Positions 42,423-52,283 are shown, counted from the stretch's first letter. The stretch: 64,000 nucleotides of DNA from Bradyrhizobium sp. 149 (GCF_023073915.1 NZ_JADPKK010000023.1:868001-932000); one strand, 5' to 3'. Notes: a model not told the origin generated them from the letters alone. A program made the numbers and translations.

Positions 42423-43901
42423 TTAATTCCCCACGGCGGCCAGCAGGCTCTGCAACATTTCGTCGACGGTCGAGATGATCTTCGACGAGGCCGAATAGGT
42501 GCGCTCGACCTGAAGCATCAACGACATCTCGTCGTCCATGTTGACGCCGCTGACGTTCGACAGCGCTGCGGTGCTGCGGTCGAGCAGCGTTTTCTGATAG
42601 GTGACGTTGGAGTCCGCGGTCTTGCGCTGGTTTTCGATCCAGCTCGTCGACGACGACGCGAAGTCGATCAAGCTGCCGTTCGGCTTGCCTTGCGTGGTTG
42701 CATCGAACGGCTGCGACGCATCCATGCCGCCGATGAGCTGCTGGAGCCGGGCCGAATAGCCGCCGTTGCCGGCGGTATTGTACTGGTATGCGACGTTGCC
42801 GCTGATCGCGCCGTCGCGCAGCAGATCGGGATTGCCGCCCCGCGCCGGATCGACCGACGCCGCGACACTGATCAGGCCGGCAAGGCCCACCGAGACGGTG
42901 GCGCTCGCCGGCATGGCCGGCGCGCCAGGATAGGTGAAGAGACCGGGAACGTCGGGCAGCGTCGGAACAGCCGACTGGTCACTTTCCTTGAAGGCGTTGA
43001 CCAGACCGCGCGCGATTTCGTCGAGTTGGCTCTGATACGTAACCGTGTCATTGTCGCGCAGCTGCGCCAGGCCAGCAAGCTTGCCGGACTTGAGCGGCAT
43101 CGCCGAATTGGCGCCGGTCACCGGAACGCCGTCGATATAGACGGCATTGCCGGTGGTGCCGGCCGTATAGGCGTTCGTCGGCGCAAAGCTCACCGTTCGC
43201 GCCGTCTTGTCGAACAGCACGACGCCGCTGTCGGTATAGAGCGCAGCATCGCCATTGGGACGGATCGACATCGAAACCCCAACCTCCTGCGACATCTGCG
43301 AGACGATGCTGTCGCGCTGGTCGAGGTAGTCCGTGATGTCGTCGCCGGAGATGGTACCCTTCACGATCGCGGTGTTCACGGCCTGGAACTGGGAGAGCAA
43401 CCGATTGATGTTTTGAACCGACGTTTTCATGTCGGCATCCGCGCCCTCGCGGACCGACTGCACGGTCCGGGTCGCCTGGTTGAGCGCGGTCGCCATGTCC
43501 TTGGCGGACGTCACCGCCGCCTGCGCCAGCGTGGTGTTGTCCGGGGCGTTGGCATATTGCTGGAGTGCCTGCTTCAGCGCATTGAGCTGCGCCGTCGGCG
43601 ACTGGTCGAGCTCCGGATCGTCCACCGTGGCAGATGCGATCTTCTGGAGACCGTCATAGATCGCGCTCTGCTTGGCCGAGGACGAGGTTGCGGTCAGCAC
43701 ATTGGTGTAGAGGCCCGAACTGGCGGCGCGCTGGATCGCCGCCACGTAGACGCCGGTCCCGGGGAGGTTGTCCAGCACGGCAATCTTGCGTGAATAGCCG
43801 GTGGCGCTGGCCCCGGCGATATTGCGCGAGATCGTCGATGACTGGATACCCGACGCCATCAGCGAAGAGCGGGCGGATTCGAGAGCGGAGGTAAGGTTCA
43901 T
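42423..43901 (-). CDS. flgK: Hook-filament junction protein FlgK
   Basis: A 492-residue hook-associated protein. The N-terminal rod-type motif is ALESARSSLMASGIQSSTIS, followed by NIAGASATGYSRK. The C-terminal part GVNMDDEMSLMLQVERTYSA is typical of FlgK. The central region is variable and exposed. FlgK forms the first junction layer on the hook. It follows flgE by 34 bases and is followed almost directly by flgL, with which it acts. Confidence 0.93.
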   Translation of the reverse strand: MNLTSALESARSSLMASGIQSSTISRNIAGASATGYSRKIAVLDNLPGTGVYVAAIQRAASSGLYTNVLTATSSSAKQSAIYDGLQKIASATVDDPELDQSPTAQLNALKQALQQYANAPDNTTLAQAAVTSAKDMATALNQATRTVQSVREGADADMKTSVQNINRLLSQFQAVNTAIVKGTISGDDITDYLDQRDSIVSQMSQEVGVSMSIRPNGDAALYTDSGVVLFDKTARTVSFAPTNAYTAGTTGNAVYIDGVPVTGANSAMPLKSGKLAGLAQLRDNDTVTYQSQLDEIARGLVNAFKESDQSAVPTLPDVPGLFTYPGAPAMPASATVSVGLAGLISVAASVDPARGGNPDLLRDGAISGNVAYQYNTAGNGGYSARLQQLIGGMDASQPFDATTQGKPNGSLIDFASSSTSWIENQRKTADSNVTYQKTLLDRSTAALSNVSGVNMDDEMSLMLQVERTYSASSKIISTVDEMLQSLLAAVGN

Positions 43902-43935
43902 GATCTGCTCTTGCCGGGGACGAGCGCTGAGAGAC

Positions 43936-45168
43936 TCAGCGCTTCAGGTTGACGACAACGTCCAGCAAGTCGGCGCCGGTCTGGAACGATTTCGAGTTCG
44001 CGGTGAAGCCGCGCTGCGCCTCGATCATCGAGGTCAACTCGTCGGCGAGATCGACGTTCGAGTCTTCCAGCGCACCCGACTGGATGGTGCCCAACCCGCC
44101 CTGGCCGGCGATGCCAACCTGCACGTTTCCGGAATCGAGATTCGGCGAGTAGACGTTGCCGACTTCGGGCGTCAGATGGTCGGGGCTCGGAACGGTCGCG
44201 AGCGCGATCTGAAAGCTCGGAAGCTCGGTGCCGTTCTTGAGAACCGCGGTGACCACGCCCTTGTCGTCGATGTTGACCTTCTCGACTGCGGACGGAGCGT
44301 TGCCGTCGACCGTCGCCTTGAAGTCGAAGGCGGAGGCGACCTGGGTCATCGCCGAGAGATCGATGTTGAAGGCAGCAGAACCGCCGGGGATCGCCACCGA
44401 AAGCGACGTCGGGCTCGCTGCGGCCAGTGCACCCTTGCCGACCGCGGTGACGTCGAAGGTGAACGTGGTCGTGGGGCCGGGCGTCGTCAGCGCCGTTGCG
44501 CCGTTGTAGACCTGGATATCCCAGGTATTCGCGCCCGTCTTTGCAGCATAGACGTCGAGCGTCACGGCATTGCCGATGTTGTCGTAAGTCACCATTGACG
44601 TCTTCGATGTGTAGTTGGCCGGCGGACCGGCCGGCGCTGCGATCGCCGTTGCGCTCGGATCCAGATTGGCGGCCACGGTGGCCTTGGTCGAGGGTGACGC
44701 CTGCAGTGCCATCTGATTGACGTTGATGACCTGCAGGTTGCCAAAACCGTTGGCGGAAGTGTTGGGCACCGCCCCGTTCGCAACGTTGTAGCCCATCAGC
44801 TGGAAGCCCGCCGAATTGACGAGATTGCCCGTGCTGTCGGGCACGAAGGCACCGGCGCGCGTCAGGAAGTTGTTGCCGTTCGCATCCTGCACGACGAAGA
44901 AGCCGTTGCCCTGGACCGCGAGGTCCGTCGTCGAGGTCGTGAACTGGTAATTGCCGGCATCGGAGATGGCGTAGCGGACCGTGGTCTCGACCGCGCCGGA
45001 ATCGTAATTGCCCGAGCCGCTCTTCAGGATCAGCGAGGAGAACTCGGTCGAAGCCCGCTTGTAGCCGGTGGTGTTGACGTTCGCGATGTTGTCCGAAACC
45101 GTCGACAGCTTGTTGGACTGCGCGTTCATTCCGGAAACGCCGGTGCGCATAACACCATACAGGCTCAT
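43936..45168 (-). CDS. flgE: Flagellar hook protein FlgE
   Basis: A 410-residue hook subunit. The N-terminus has the rod/hook motif GVMRTGVSGMNAQSNKLSTV and NIANVNTTGYKRA. The C-terminus has SNVDLADELTSMIEAQRGFT and the closing helix. A strong ribosome site (AAAGGAGCC) precedes the ATG. The 95 bases upstream separate it from the transglycosylase gene and may contain an internal promoter. FlgE length is controlled by FliK, encoded nearby. Confidence 0.95.
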   Translation of the reverse strand: MSLYGVMRTGVSGMNAQSNKLSTVSDNIANVNTTGYKRASTEFSSLILKSGSGNYDSGAVETTVRYAISDAGNYQFTTSTTDLAVQGNGFFVVQDANGNNFLTRAGAFVPDSTGNLVNSAGFQLMGYNVANGAVPNTSANGFGNLQVINVNQMALQASPSTKATVAANLDPSATAIAAPAGPPANYTSKTSMVTYDNIGNAVTLDVYAAKTGANTWDIQVYNGATALTTPGPTTTFTFDVTAVGKGALAAASPTSLSVAIPGGSAAFNIDLSAMTQVASAFDFKATVDGNAPSAVEKVNIDDKGVVTAVLKNGTELPSFQIALATVPSPDHLTPEVGNVYSPNLDSGNVQVGIAGQGGLGTIQSGALEDSNVDLADELTSMIEAQRGFTANSKSFQTGADLLDVVVNLKR

Positions 45169-45263
45169 GAATTTGGCTCCTTTGGTAGGTTGCTGTTACA
45201 ATGGGGGTTGTTGCTTGCGCGGGGCTGATGAAGGGGAACGATGCACAACTTGATGTCGTCCCT

Positions 45264-45845
45264 TCAGGTCGTTTTGGGCTGACAGAACGAGCGCGCCTTG
45301 TCGGTCCACGCGCCGAAGCCGCTGGAGACGAGATGCGCGACGATGTGACAGACGTAGCGCTTCTGCGCCGGCTGGTTGTTGGGGCCTGCATTGTAGCGGG
45401 CGACCGCCATGGTCCAGCTGCCCTCGCGTTGCTTGAGCTCCTTCAGGAAGCGCGCAGCATAGTCGACGTTGCTGGCGGGATCGAACATCGCCCGCACCGA
45501 GGTGAATTTGTCGCCATGATAGTAATGGTTGATCTGCATGCAGCCGAGGTCGATCAGCTTGATCCCCTTGCCGCGCATGGCTTCGAAGTTCGTGATCGCG
45601 TCGTTCATGTCCTTGGCGAACACGGTCTGTCCTCCGGCGCCGAGCGCGTAAGGATAAAGCGCGCCGCGCCGCCCGGTCTCGGTCAGGCCGACCGCGTAAA
45701 GAATGCCGAGCGGAATTCCGTGCTGCTGCGACGCACGTGCCATCTCGCGCTCGCACGGGCGCGAATTGTCGGTCGCCGCGGCCGCGGCGCCGGCGTTAGA
45801 GATAAACAGGGCCGCGACGAATCTGCGGCGCCACGTCCTGATCAT
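45264..45845 (-). CDS. Lytic transglycosylase (SLT domain)
   Basis: A 193-residue exported peptidoglycan hydrolase. A signal peptide ends near AGAAAA. The SLT/goose-lysozyme-like fold is seen in GIPLGILYAVGLTETGRRG with the catalytic Glu in LTETG, then DLGCMQINHYYHG and AVARYNAGPNN. It probably opens the murein layer for the rod, since the local FlgJ lacks a muramidase domain. The start at 45845 follows AGGAG and overlaps the end of fliK by 50 bases. Confidence 0.87.
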   Translation of the reverse strand: MIRTWRRRFVAALFISNAGAAAAATDNSRPCEREMARASQQHGIPLGILYAVGLTETGRRGALYPYALGAGGQTVFAKDMNDAITNFEAMRGKGIKLIDLGCMQINHYYHGDKFTSVRAMFDPASNVDYAARFLKELKQREGSWTMAVARYNAGPNNQPAQKRYVCHIVAHLVSSGFGAWTDKARSFCQPKTT

Positions 45846-47154
45846 GACGCGTCTCCTGGTTGGACTGGCGCTCCTGTCGAGCCTGCTTGGCGCCGCCGTC
45901 CGATTGTCCCGACGAATTGCTCGTACCGTCGAACGTGCCTTGCGACTGCGACGATGGCTGTTGCTGGCCCGAGAGCTGCGGCTGCGACTGGCCGGAGCCG
46001 CTCTGGAATCCGTCCAGCGAGCCGTGCTGGACGGGCGCAACGTCGGCGACGTAGCCCGCGGACTGCATGAGGTCGCGGATCGAATCGCGCTGCTGGTCCA
46101 GCATCTGGCTCGTGTCCTTGCGCTCGGCGGCAAGGTGGACGGACACCTCGTTGCCGACGAGACGAAGGCGCACGGTGACGTTACCGAGCGCGGGCGGTTC
46201 GAGATTGATGGTCAGGATCTTGAGCGGTTGATCCGGTGCGTTGGTCTGGGACGCTGCAAGATCGGGAGCTGCGGACGCCGTCGGTGCCGGAGGTTCCTTC
46301 AGCTCGGCGACGACGGCATTGGCGACCTGTTGCGGAGCGTTGAACTGCGCCGGGGGCAGATGGGTCTCTTGCTGGATCACGGTGACCTTGGTCGTCTCGG
46401 GCAATGCGTCCCGCGCCGAGGCTTTGGCAGCACGCTCGACATTGGCCGCAACGGCCTCGAAGCCGGGTGCCGTTGTCTTCGGCGATGGCTCGCTGTCTTG
46501 CGTCGATGTCGCCTGGGCGGCCGTCCCGTGCGAAGCCGCGGCCTCCGCGGGCGTAGCGGTTGAAGCCGCGGCAGATGGGGAGTCGGCTGTCGTCGCCTTC
46601 GCCATGCCCATGGCCTGAACTTCGCGCTTCGTCGTGGAAGAGCGCCCGTCGCGCCCAGACGCATCGTTCTTGTCGCCGGCCGGTCCTTGCATCTGCGGCT
46701 GCACGACCGGTCCGGCGGCGATCTCCTGTCCGACCATCACGGCAATGCTCGATCGGCTCTCGACGTCGGCCTTCTCGGCATGGTCGACCGGACCTTGTTT
46801 CTCGGACGATTTGCCGGTCTTCTTATCCGAAGATTTTTCGGTGGACTTCTCGCTGGATCTGGGCTCCTCGGCCGCAGCAGTGCCTTCGCGCACCGTCTCG
46901 TCCTTCGCATTGTCCCTCTCGCTCTGGTGCGCCAGGCGCGTCCGCAGCGTTCCGGCTTTCATGACCGTGTCGCCGCCCTCGTCGTTGAGCGCCCGCTTCG
47001 CGAGGTTCGAGACGGTGTGCAGCAGATCGTTAAACGACGAGTCCGCCTGCGCTTTGCCCCCGGCGCTCTTGCCGGCGCGCGATGTGCCCCGCATGTTGAG
47101 GCTTTCGGCGAGACCCGAAAAGACCTGTCCGGAGGTTCCACTGAGCTTCGTCAT
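45796..47154 (-). CDS. fliK: Hook-length control protein FliK
   Basis: A 452-residue protein. Most of it is a low-complexity Ala/Pro/Glu/Lys/Ser-rich ruler segment. The folded C-terminal domain lies at about 300-385 (LKILTINLEPPALGNVTVRL, then GNEVSVHLAAERKD), which is the FlhB-contacting switch domain of the family. The tail is Gln/Ser-rich. It ends 50 bases inside the transglycosylase gene, and its ATG overlaps the stop of motC. Confidence 0.87.
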   Translation of the reverse strand: MTKLSGTSGQVFSGLAESLNMRGTSRAGKSAGGKAQADSSFNDLLHTVSNLAKRALNDEGGDTVMKAGTLRTRLAHQSERDNAKDETVREGTAAAEEPRSSEKSTEKSSDKKTGKSSEKQGPVDHAEKADVESRSSIAVMVGQEIAAGPVVQPQMQGPAGDKNDASGRDGRSSTTKREVQAMGMAKATTADSPSAAASTATPAEAAASHGTAAQATSTQDSEPSPKTTAPGFEAVAANVERAAKASARDALPETTKVTVIQQETHLPPAQFNAPQQVANAVVAELKEPPAPTASAAPDLAASQTNAPDQPLKILTINLEPPALGNVTVRLRLVGNEVSVHLAAERKDTSQMLDQQRDSIRDLMQSAGYVADVAPVQHGSLDGFQSGSGQSQPQLSGQQQPSSQSQGTFDGTSNSSGQSDGGAKQARQERQSNQETRHDQDVAPQIRRGPVYL

Positions 47155-48353
47155 GGACGGCGATCCCTGGTGAGGAGTTCGAGTTCGCCGAGCTGCTTCT
47201 GCGCCCGAGCAAGCGTGGCGGTCGACGACGCGAGATCGAGACGCGCCGGCGTGACCGGAGGCTTGTCGGCTGCGGCGGCGGATGCGCCGGCGAACGGCTT
47301 GCGAACGTCGCGTGCGAGCTGCACCGTTGCATTGAGAAAGGGAATGTCGCGCTCGGGCAGCTTCGACCGGTCGAGCGCCTTCAACTCGGCGATACCGCCG
47401 TCATATTCGTCGGTAAGCGCCCGCGACACGCCACGGAACAAATGCGCCCGTTCGCGATCCGCCGAGGCATCGGTGCTGAGCGTCAGCGCACGCTCACCGG
47501 CAAGCCGGGTCACGGCCAGCCCTCCGCGCACCATGGCGGTGCGCGCGATCACGAGATAGAGCTTGAGGCGGCTCGCGCGATCGATCTGCTCCAGCAGGGT
47601 GGTAATCCGCGCAAACCGGCGCTCGTCGAGCGCCAGACTCGATTGCGTCAGGCCCGTGGAAAAGCGCTGCCAGAAGTCCCCGGCATAGACCGAGTTGCGG
47701 TAGTGGCGGATATAGGCCAGCGTCAGGAACTCGAACTTGTCGAACTCCTCCGCCTGCCCGACCAGCAGGATCTCGCGCCGCAGCGCGGCCTCCTCGACCA
47801 ATGTGCCCGGCAAGAGCAGGCGCGCGTCGTCCAGACGCTCGATTGCGAGCGATGCCTCGGCGCGTGCGAACAGCGCGCCCTGGACCAGCGCGACTTGCCC
47901 GCCCAGGCCCGACGGAATCGTCCGCGGCTTCACGTCCTTGAGCAGCCCGCGCGCTTCGTCCTGACGACCCTCGACATAGGCGAGTGCGCCGTCGAACAGC
48001 CGTCCGTCGACGTTCAGCTTGTCACGCGGCAGCTTGCGGATGATTTGCGGCGCGCCGCCGCTGAGCAGGTAGATGACGGCCGCCTGCCCGTTCTGCGGGT
48101 TGCTCCACACGCCCGGATCGGTGGCGAGAAATTTTTCGCCGATCTGCCGGATCAACGCGCTGTGGCTGCCGTGCGCCGCGGTATCGCCGTTGGCGATGCC
48201 GTCCTGCACGGCCTGCAATGCGCGAACGAGCTCATATGGCTCGCCCGATGCCGATGCCGCCGGGGCCGGCATAGGTGCCGGCTCCGCAAATGCGCCTGCC
48301 GCCGTGAACGGCAGCAGCATCAGCAGCGTGGCGCGGAGAAGAGGCCTGATCAA
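47151..48353 (-). CDS. motC: Chemotaxis/motility protein MotC
   Basis: A 400-residue periplasmic protein with a signal peptide (ATLLMLLPFTAAGAFA). The start is a TTG at 48353, overlapping the TGA of motB and preceded by GGGAG; no ATG is available before the end of the signal peptide. MotC is restricted to rhizobia-like bacteria, where it stabilises MotB and is essential for rotation. Typical segments are SGGAPQIIRKLP and EEAALRREILLVGQ. It is helical throughout with TPR-like character. Confidence 0.85.
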   Translation of the reverse strand: MIRPLLRATLLMLLPFTAAGAFAEPAPMPAPAASASGEPYELVRALQAVQDGIANGDTAAHGSHSALIRQIGEKFLATDPGVWSNPQNGQAAVIYLLSGGAPQIIRKLPRDKLNVDGRLFDGALAYVEGRQDEARGLLKDVKPRTIPSGLGGQVALVQGALFARAEASLAIERLDDARLLLPGTLVEEAALRREILLVGQAEEFDKFEFLTLAYIRHYRNSVYAGDFWQRFSTGLTQSSLALDERRFARITTLLEQIDRASRLKLYLVIARTAMVRGGLAVTRLAGERALTLSTDASADRERAHLFRGVSRALTDEYDGGIAELKALDRSKLPERDIPFLNATVQLARDVRKPFAGASAAAADKPPVTPARLDLASSTATLARAQKQLGELELLTRDRRP

Positions 48354-49675
48354 GGACGCTTCTCCCGGACCATGATCTCGATCCGGCGATTCTGCGCGGC
48401 CGCCGGATCGTTTTGAAGTTTCGGCCGCCGATCGGCATAGCCCTCGACATGCTCGATGCGCTGCGCATCGACGCCGGAACGGACCAGCATGTAATAGGCC
48501 ATCTGCGCACGGGCCGTCGACAGCCGCCAATTATCGTAGGTCTCCGAACGGTACGGCCGATTGTCGGTGTGGCCGCGGACGATGATCATGCCGGAGCGCT
48601 TCGTCAGCAGTGGGCCGATCTTGTCGATCACGCGGATGAGTTCGGGCCGTGGCTCAGCCGAGCCGACCGCGAACATGCCGAAGTTGGCGTCGTCGGTCAG
48701 GCTGATCAGCAGGCCTTCCTCGACCTGACGCACCTCAGCCACCGGTCCCGCGCCGGGCTTGACGTCCGACAGCGCATCCGCGATCGCCGACTGAAGCTGT
48801 TTGACCGTCGGTTGCTGCGTCTGCGCCGCGTCGCGCGGCTCGGAGTCCTTCGTCGTATCGTTGGGGCGCGGCTGCGTGGCCGCAGTGGCTTGAAGACCGG
48901 CCTGGGCGCCCGGCTGCGCGCTCCCTTCGCGTGAAGACTGCGACGGCGGGGGCCCCGGCGGCAGCAGGGGCGACGGGCTTGCGGACGACGCATCGGCATT
49001 CGGAGCCACGCTTCCGCCGGCATCGTCCTGCTTGGCCCGACGTGCCTGCGGCTCACCCTGGCCTGTGCCGGACGCCATGTCGCGCGCGGACGCATTCGGC
49101 TTGGGCTCGCCCTCGATGATGCGATCGGCATCCTTGGAAGCCTGCGGCGCAAGCTTCCAATAGCCGGGATCGAAGGGATCGCGGTAGGCGTCGCCTCCCT
49201 TGAGACCATCCTCTTCAGCGGAGGTCAGAGCGCCGGCGCGCCGCTGGCCCGAGGCCTGGTTCGCGCTGCTTGCGATCTCGGCGAGCGTCGTATAGGGATC
49301 GCGGAACAGGACCTTCTCCTCGTAGAAGGGGGGCTTCTCGGCGGTCGGAGAGTCACCGCGACGCTCCTCGTTCGGTCCTCCCGGCTGACGCCTGCCGTCC
49401 TGACCATCGAACGACGACGGCTCTTTCTTGGAGAGATCCTTGAGCCCCTTCGGAGCGGGTGCGTTCTCCGCCAGCTTGATCGGATTGAAATAGCTCGCGA
49501 CCACCTGCTTCTGATCCTGATTGAGCGCATTGATCAGCCACATGACCAGGAAGAACGCCATCATCGCGGTCATGAAGTCCGCATAGGCGATCTTCCAGAC
49601 CCCGCCGTGCGGCTTCTCGTCGTCGAAGGCGCTCCGCCGGCGGATGATGACGAGCTCTGACTTGACCTCATTCAT
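48350..49675 (-). CDS. motB: Flagellar stator protein MotB
   Basis: A 441-residue stator subunit. One membrane helix at about 28-50 contains the proton-carrying Asp33 (YADFMTAMMAFFLVMWL). A long Pro/Ala/Gln-rich periplasmic linker (about 70-300) precedes the OmpA-like peptidoglycan-binding domain with GHTDNRPYRS and NRRIEIMV. The linker is longer than in enterobacterial MotB, as usual in rhizobia, where MotC and MotE support it. No motA is in the window. Confidence 0.93.
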   Translation of the reverse strand: MNEVKSELVIIRRRSAFDDEKPHGGVWKIAYADFMTAMMAFFLVMWLINALNQDQKQVVASYFNPIKLAENAPAPKGLKDLSKKEPSSFDGQDGRRQPGGPNEERRGDSPTAEKPPFYEEKVLFRDPYTTLAEIASSANQASGQRRAGALTSAEEDGLKGGDAYRDPFDPGYWKLAPQASKDADRIIEGEPKPNASARDMASGTGQGEPQARRAKQDDAGGSVAPNADASSASPSPLLPPGPPPSQSSREGSAQPGAQAGLQATAATQPRPNDTTKDSEPRDAAQTQQPTVKQLQSAIADALSDVKPGAGPVAEVRQVEEGLLISLTDDANFGMFAVGSAEPRPELIRVIDKIGPLLTKRSGMIIVRGHTDNRPYRSETYDNWRLSTARAQMAYYMLVRSGVDAQRIEHVEGYADRRPKLQNDPAAAQNRRIEIMVREKRP

Positions 49676-49681
49676 GATGGA

Positions 49682-50377
49682 CTACCGGCGCGCCTCTTTC
49701 AGGCGTTCGCTCCAGGCCGTGATCTGCGTCTCGATCACGGTTTGGTCGGCTACGACGCGGACCTCGAAAGTATCGGCGGCCTCGTACTCGATACCCGTTC
49801 GCCGGGCCGTCTCGAGCTGCGTCCTCACCAGGTCGAGGAGTTCGCTCGGGCCCGTGACCTTGAACACCGGCACCGGCGAATTCCCGGTCAGCGCCGCAAT
49901 CTGCTCGACCAGCGATCCGATCGCCTTGTCTCGGACCGCATCGGCGAGGAACGGCAGCAATATCCGCGCAACGGAGCTCGCGATGTTGGTCTCGATCTCG
50001 CGGCAAGCCGTCTCGAAGCCGCTGACGATCGCGACCGCCTGCTGGTCGGACCACTTGGCTCGCTCTTCGCCGAGCCGGATCGCGCTGCGCACCCGTTCCT
50101 CCGCAATCCTGGAGTCGCCCTCCGCTACGCCGGCCGCATGGCCGCGCCGAAAGGCATCGTCCAGGAGATCGGCCGCCGGGGCTTCCGCCTTCGGCGCCGG
50201 AGGCGGCGACTGAAGCTGCGGCTGCGAATGGGTCTGGGGCTGCGACTGCGGCTCGCGCCGGACCTCCTTCGGCCTTGTCAGCACATCCTGAATCTTGGGC
50301 GGCGGTGGAGGCGGAGGCGATTTGACCCGGCCGTTCGCGTCGAACTGCGTCAGGAGCTTTCCGATTGCCGCGTTCAT
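49682..50377 (-). CDS. fliH: FliH-like flagellar export regulator
   Basis: A 231-residue cytoplasmic protein. A Pro/Gln-rich N-terminal part (residues 18-70, with runs of Pro and QPQ repeats) is followed by a helical region with spaced Ala/Gly (RRGHAAGVAEGDSRIAEERV) and a C-terminal domain ending near IETQITAWSERLK. The layout and position after fliF fit FliH, the partner of the ATPase FliI. Sequence conservation in this family is low. It overlaps fliF by four bases. Confidence 0.75.
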   Translation of the reverse strand: MNAAIGKLLTQFDANGRVKSPPPPPPPKIQDVLTRPKEVRREPQSQPQTHSQPQLQSPPPAPKAEAPAADLLDDAFRRGHAAGVAEGDSRIAEERVRSAIRLGEERAKWSDQQAVAIVSGFETACREIETNIASSVARILLPFLADAVRDKAIGSLVEQIAALTGNSPVPVFKVTGPSELLDLVRTQLETARRTGIEYEAADTFEVRVVADQTVIETQITAWSERLKEARR

Positions 50378-52005
50378 GCCGCCTCCTCGCGTCGCATCCA
50401 GTCTTTAAGGATCGCTGCCGCCTGCATCTGATCGAGGCGGACGATCTGCTCCAGTCGCTTCTGCGGCGTTCGCTGCATCTTGCCTTCGAGGTCTTCGACC
50501 AGATTGAGCTCGGCCTCCTCGCTATCGGCCAATGCAAGGGCTCCGGCGGCCGCCGCCTCGAGCTGGGCAGCTTCCGCCGCCTCGGTCTGCTCCTGCGCCG
50601 CGCGATGGGTCAAAATGCCGTTGACCGCGGGCCGAAGCCCGAACCACACCAGCATCGAAGCTACGGCCAGGATCGTGACCGCGTTGATGACGCTGCCGAG
50701 CTGCTTGTTGATCATCTCGACGAAGCTGATCGGCGGCACCGGCGCCAGTTCACGCGAACCTTCGATGAAATCGACGGCCGTCACCTGGATCTGGTCGCCG
50801 CGCGCCTTGTCCAGCCCGCCGGCCGTGGCTGCGAGCTGGCTGATCTCGGCGAGCTTGCTGTCGACGATGGCCTGATTGCTCTTGTCGCCGAGATCGGCCA
50901 CGAGTCGCGTGCGGTTGACCAGCACGGCGATGAACAGCTTCTTCACCGCATAGCCGTCGCTCACCGTCGTCGTGGTCTTGGACGAGACCTCGAAATTGGT
51001 GACGTCCTCGCGGCGGGTCTTGTCCTCGCTGGAATTCTTGGTGGCGCCGGCGTTCACCTGCTGGTCGGGAAGGTTCTGCTGCACCGTGGTCGGCTGCGAA
51101 CGGTCCGCGTTCTGTGACTTCTCGTTCTCGCGGACGTTCCGCACCGAACGTTCCGCGCGGCTCTCCGGATCGTAGACGGTCTCGTTGGTCTGCCGTTTGT
51201 CGGTGGAGAGCTGCGATGCAACGCTCACTTCGAAATTGTCCAGGCCCAGATACGGCGTCAGCGCCTTGCGGATATTCTCCTGCACCATCCCGCCGACCGT
51301 TTTTTGAAGACTTGCCATCTTGGTTGGAGCAGCAGTCGCCTCGTCCTCTTCGGCAAGCAGCATCGAACCGTCGGCGTCCAGCACCGTGACCTTGTCGCGG
51401 CTCATGCCCGGAATGGCGGCCGCGACGAGATGACGGATAGACTGCGCGGTGCGCGCCTCGATCGCGCCGTCGGTACGTAGCACGACGGACGCCGAAGGCG
51501 GCTGCTGCGTCGCGCGGAACGACCCCCGAACCGGCAGCACGATATGCACCCGTGCCGCCTTCACACCCTTCATCAACTGCACCGTGCGCGCGATCTCGCC
51601 TTCCAGCGCCCGGAGCTTCGTGACCTCCTGCATGAACGAGGTCAGACCAAGCGAACCGATTTTGTCGAACAGCTCGTAGCCGGAATTGGCGCTGGTCGGC
51701 AGCCCCTTCTCGGCGAGCAGCATCCGCGCTTGCATGGTCTGGCTCGGACGCACCGAGACCGCGTCGCCGGCTGTATTGATGTCGAAGGTGATGTTCTGCT
51801 CTCGCAGCGCGGCGCCCATGCGCGTCACGTCCTCGCGGGAAAGGCCTGTGTAGAGTGTTTCGAATTCAGGCCGGCTCAGATAATAGGCGCCGCCGACGAC
51901 GGTGACGAGAACGGCAAAGCCGATCAGGCCCAAGGCCATCAAACGCCGCGGCCCAAGCTCCAGTATGTTGTTGAGCAGTTGCTGTAGCTGCGCGCGACTG
52001 AGCAT
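50374..52005 (-). CDS. fliF: Flagellar MS-ring protein FliF
   Basis: A 543-residue protein with two membrane helices, near residues 20-40 (LMALGLIGFAVLVTVVGGAY) and near 430-450 (VINAVTILAVASMLVWFGLR). Between them are the ring-building domains (SANSGYELFDKIGSLGLTSF and RVHIVLPVRGSF), and a cytoplasmic tail that binds FliG. The start at 52005 follows a GAGG ribosome site; a GTG at 52038 would have its ribosome site too close. It is the first gene of operon B, 295 bases downstream of the flagellin block. Confidence 0.93.
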   Translation of the reverse strand: MLSRAQLQQLLNNILELGPRRLMALGLIGFAVLVTVVGGAYYLSRPEFETLYTGLSREDVTRMGAALREQNITFDINTAGDAVSVRPSQTMQARMLLAEKGLPTSANSGYELFDKIGSLGLTSFMQEVTKLRALEGEIARTVQLMKGVKAARVHIVLPVRGSFRATQQPPSASVVLRTDGAIEARTAQSIRHLVAAAIPGMSRDKVTVLDADGSMLLAEEDEATAAPTKMASLQKTVGGMVQENIRKALTPYLGLDNFEVSVASQLSTDKRQTNETVYDPESRAERSVRNVRENEKSQNADRSQPTTVQQNLPDQQVNAGATKNSSEDKTRREDVTNFEVSSKTTTTVSDGYAVKKLFIAVLVNRTRLVADLGDKSNQAIVDSKLAEISQLAATAGGLDKARGDQIQVTAVDFIEGSRELAPVPPISFVEMINKQLGSVINAVTILAVASMLVWFGLRPAVNGILTHRAAQEQTEAAEAAQLEAAAAGALALADSEEAELNLVEDLEGKMQRTPQKRLEQIVRLDQMQAAAILKDWMRREEAA

Positions 52006-52255
52006 ATGACCTCGTACCAATGCGACCGTAGAGGACACTCCGCCGCCAACCTTGTCTGAAGGTTTCGCGAGGATGCGCGTGTGTCAGTTCGCGGGCGAGG
52101 CGTTGCAATTTTACAAGAATCTCGGGTGACGCGTTCGGTTCAGCGACAACAGGGCGCATGGCCGCGCGATCGGCTGCAGCGTGCCGCATCAAGTCCGGCG
52201 TCGGAAGGTCGAATACAGGCACGTCATGTGCCGCCAGATCCGGTGTTCACGGCGG

Positions 52256-52283
52256 GACCGTGCTCCCCAAAGGGAGCACGGTC
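52256..52283. terminator. Perfect hairpin after flagellin gene 1
   Basis: GACCGTGCTCCC and GGGAGCACGGTC (12 pairs) enclose the loop CAAA, 18 bases after the flagellin stop codon on the reverse strand. There is no long U-run on the reverse strand, so it may act mainly as an mRNA-stabilising or weak terminating hairpin. Confidence 0.65.
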
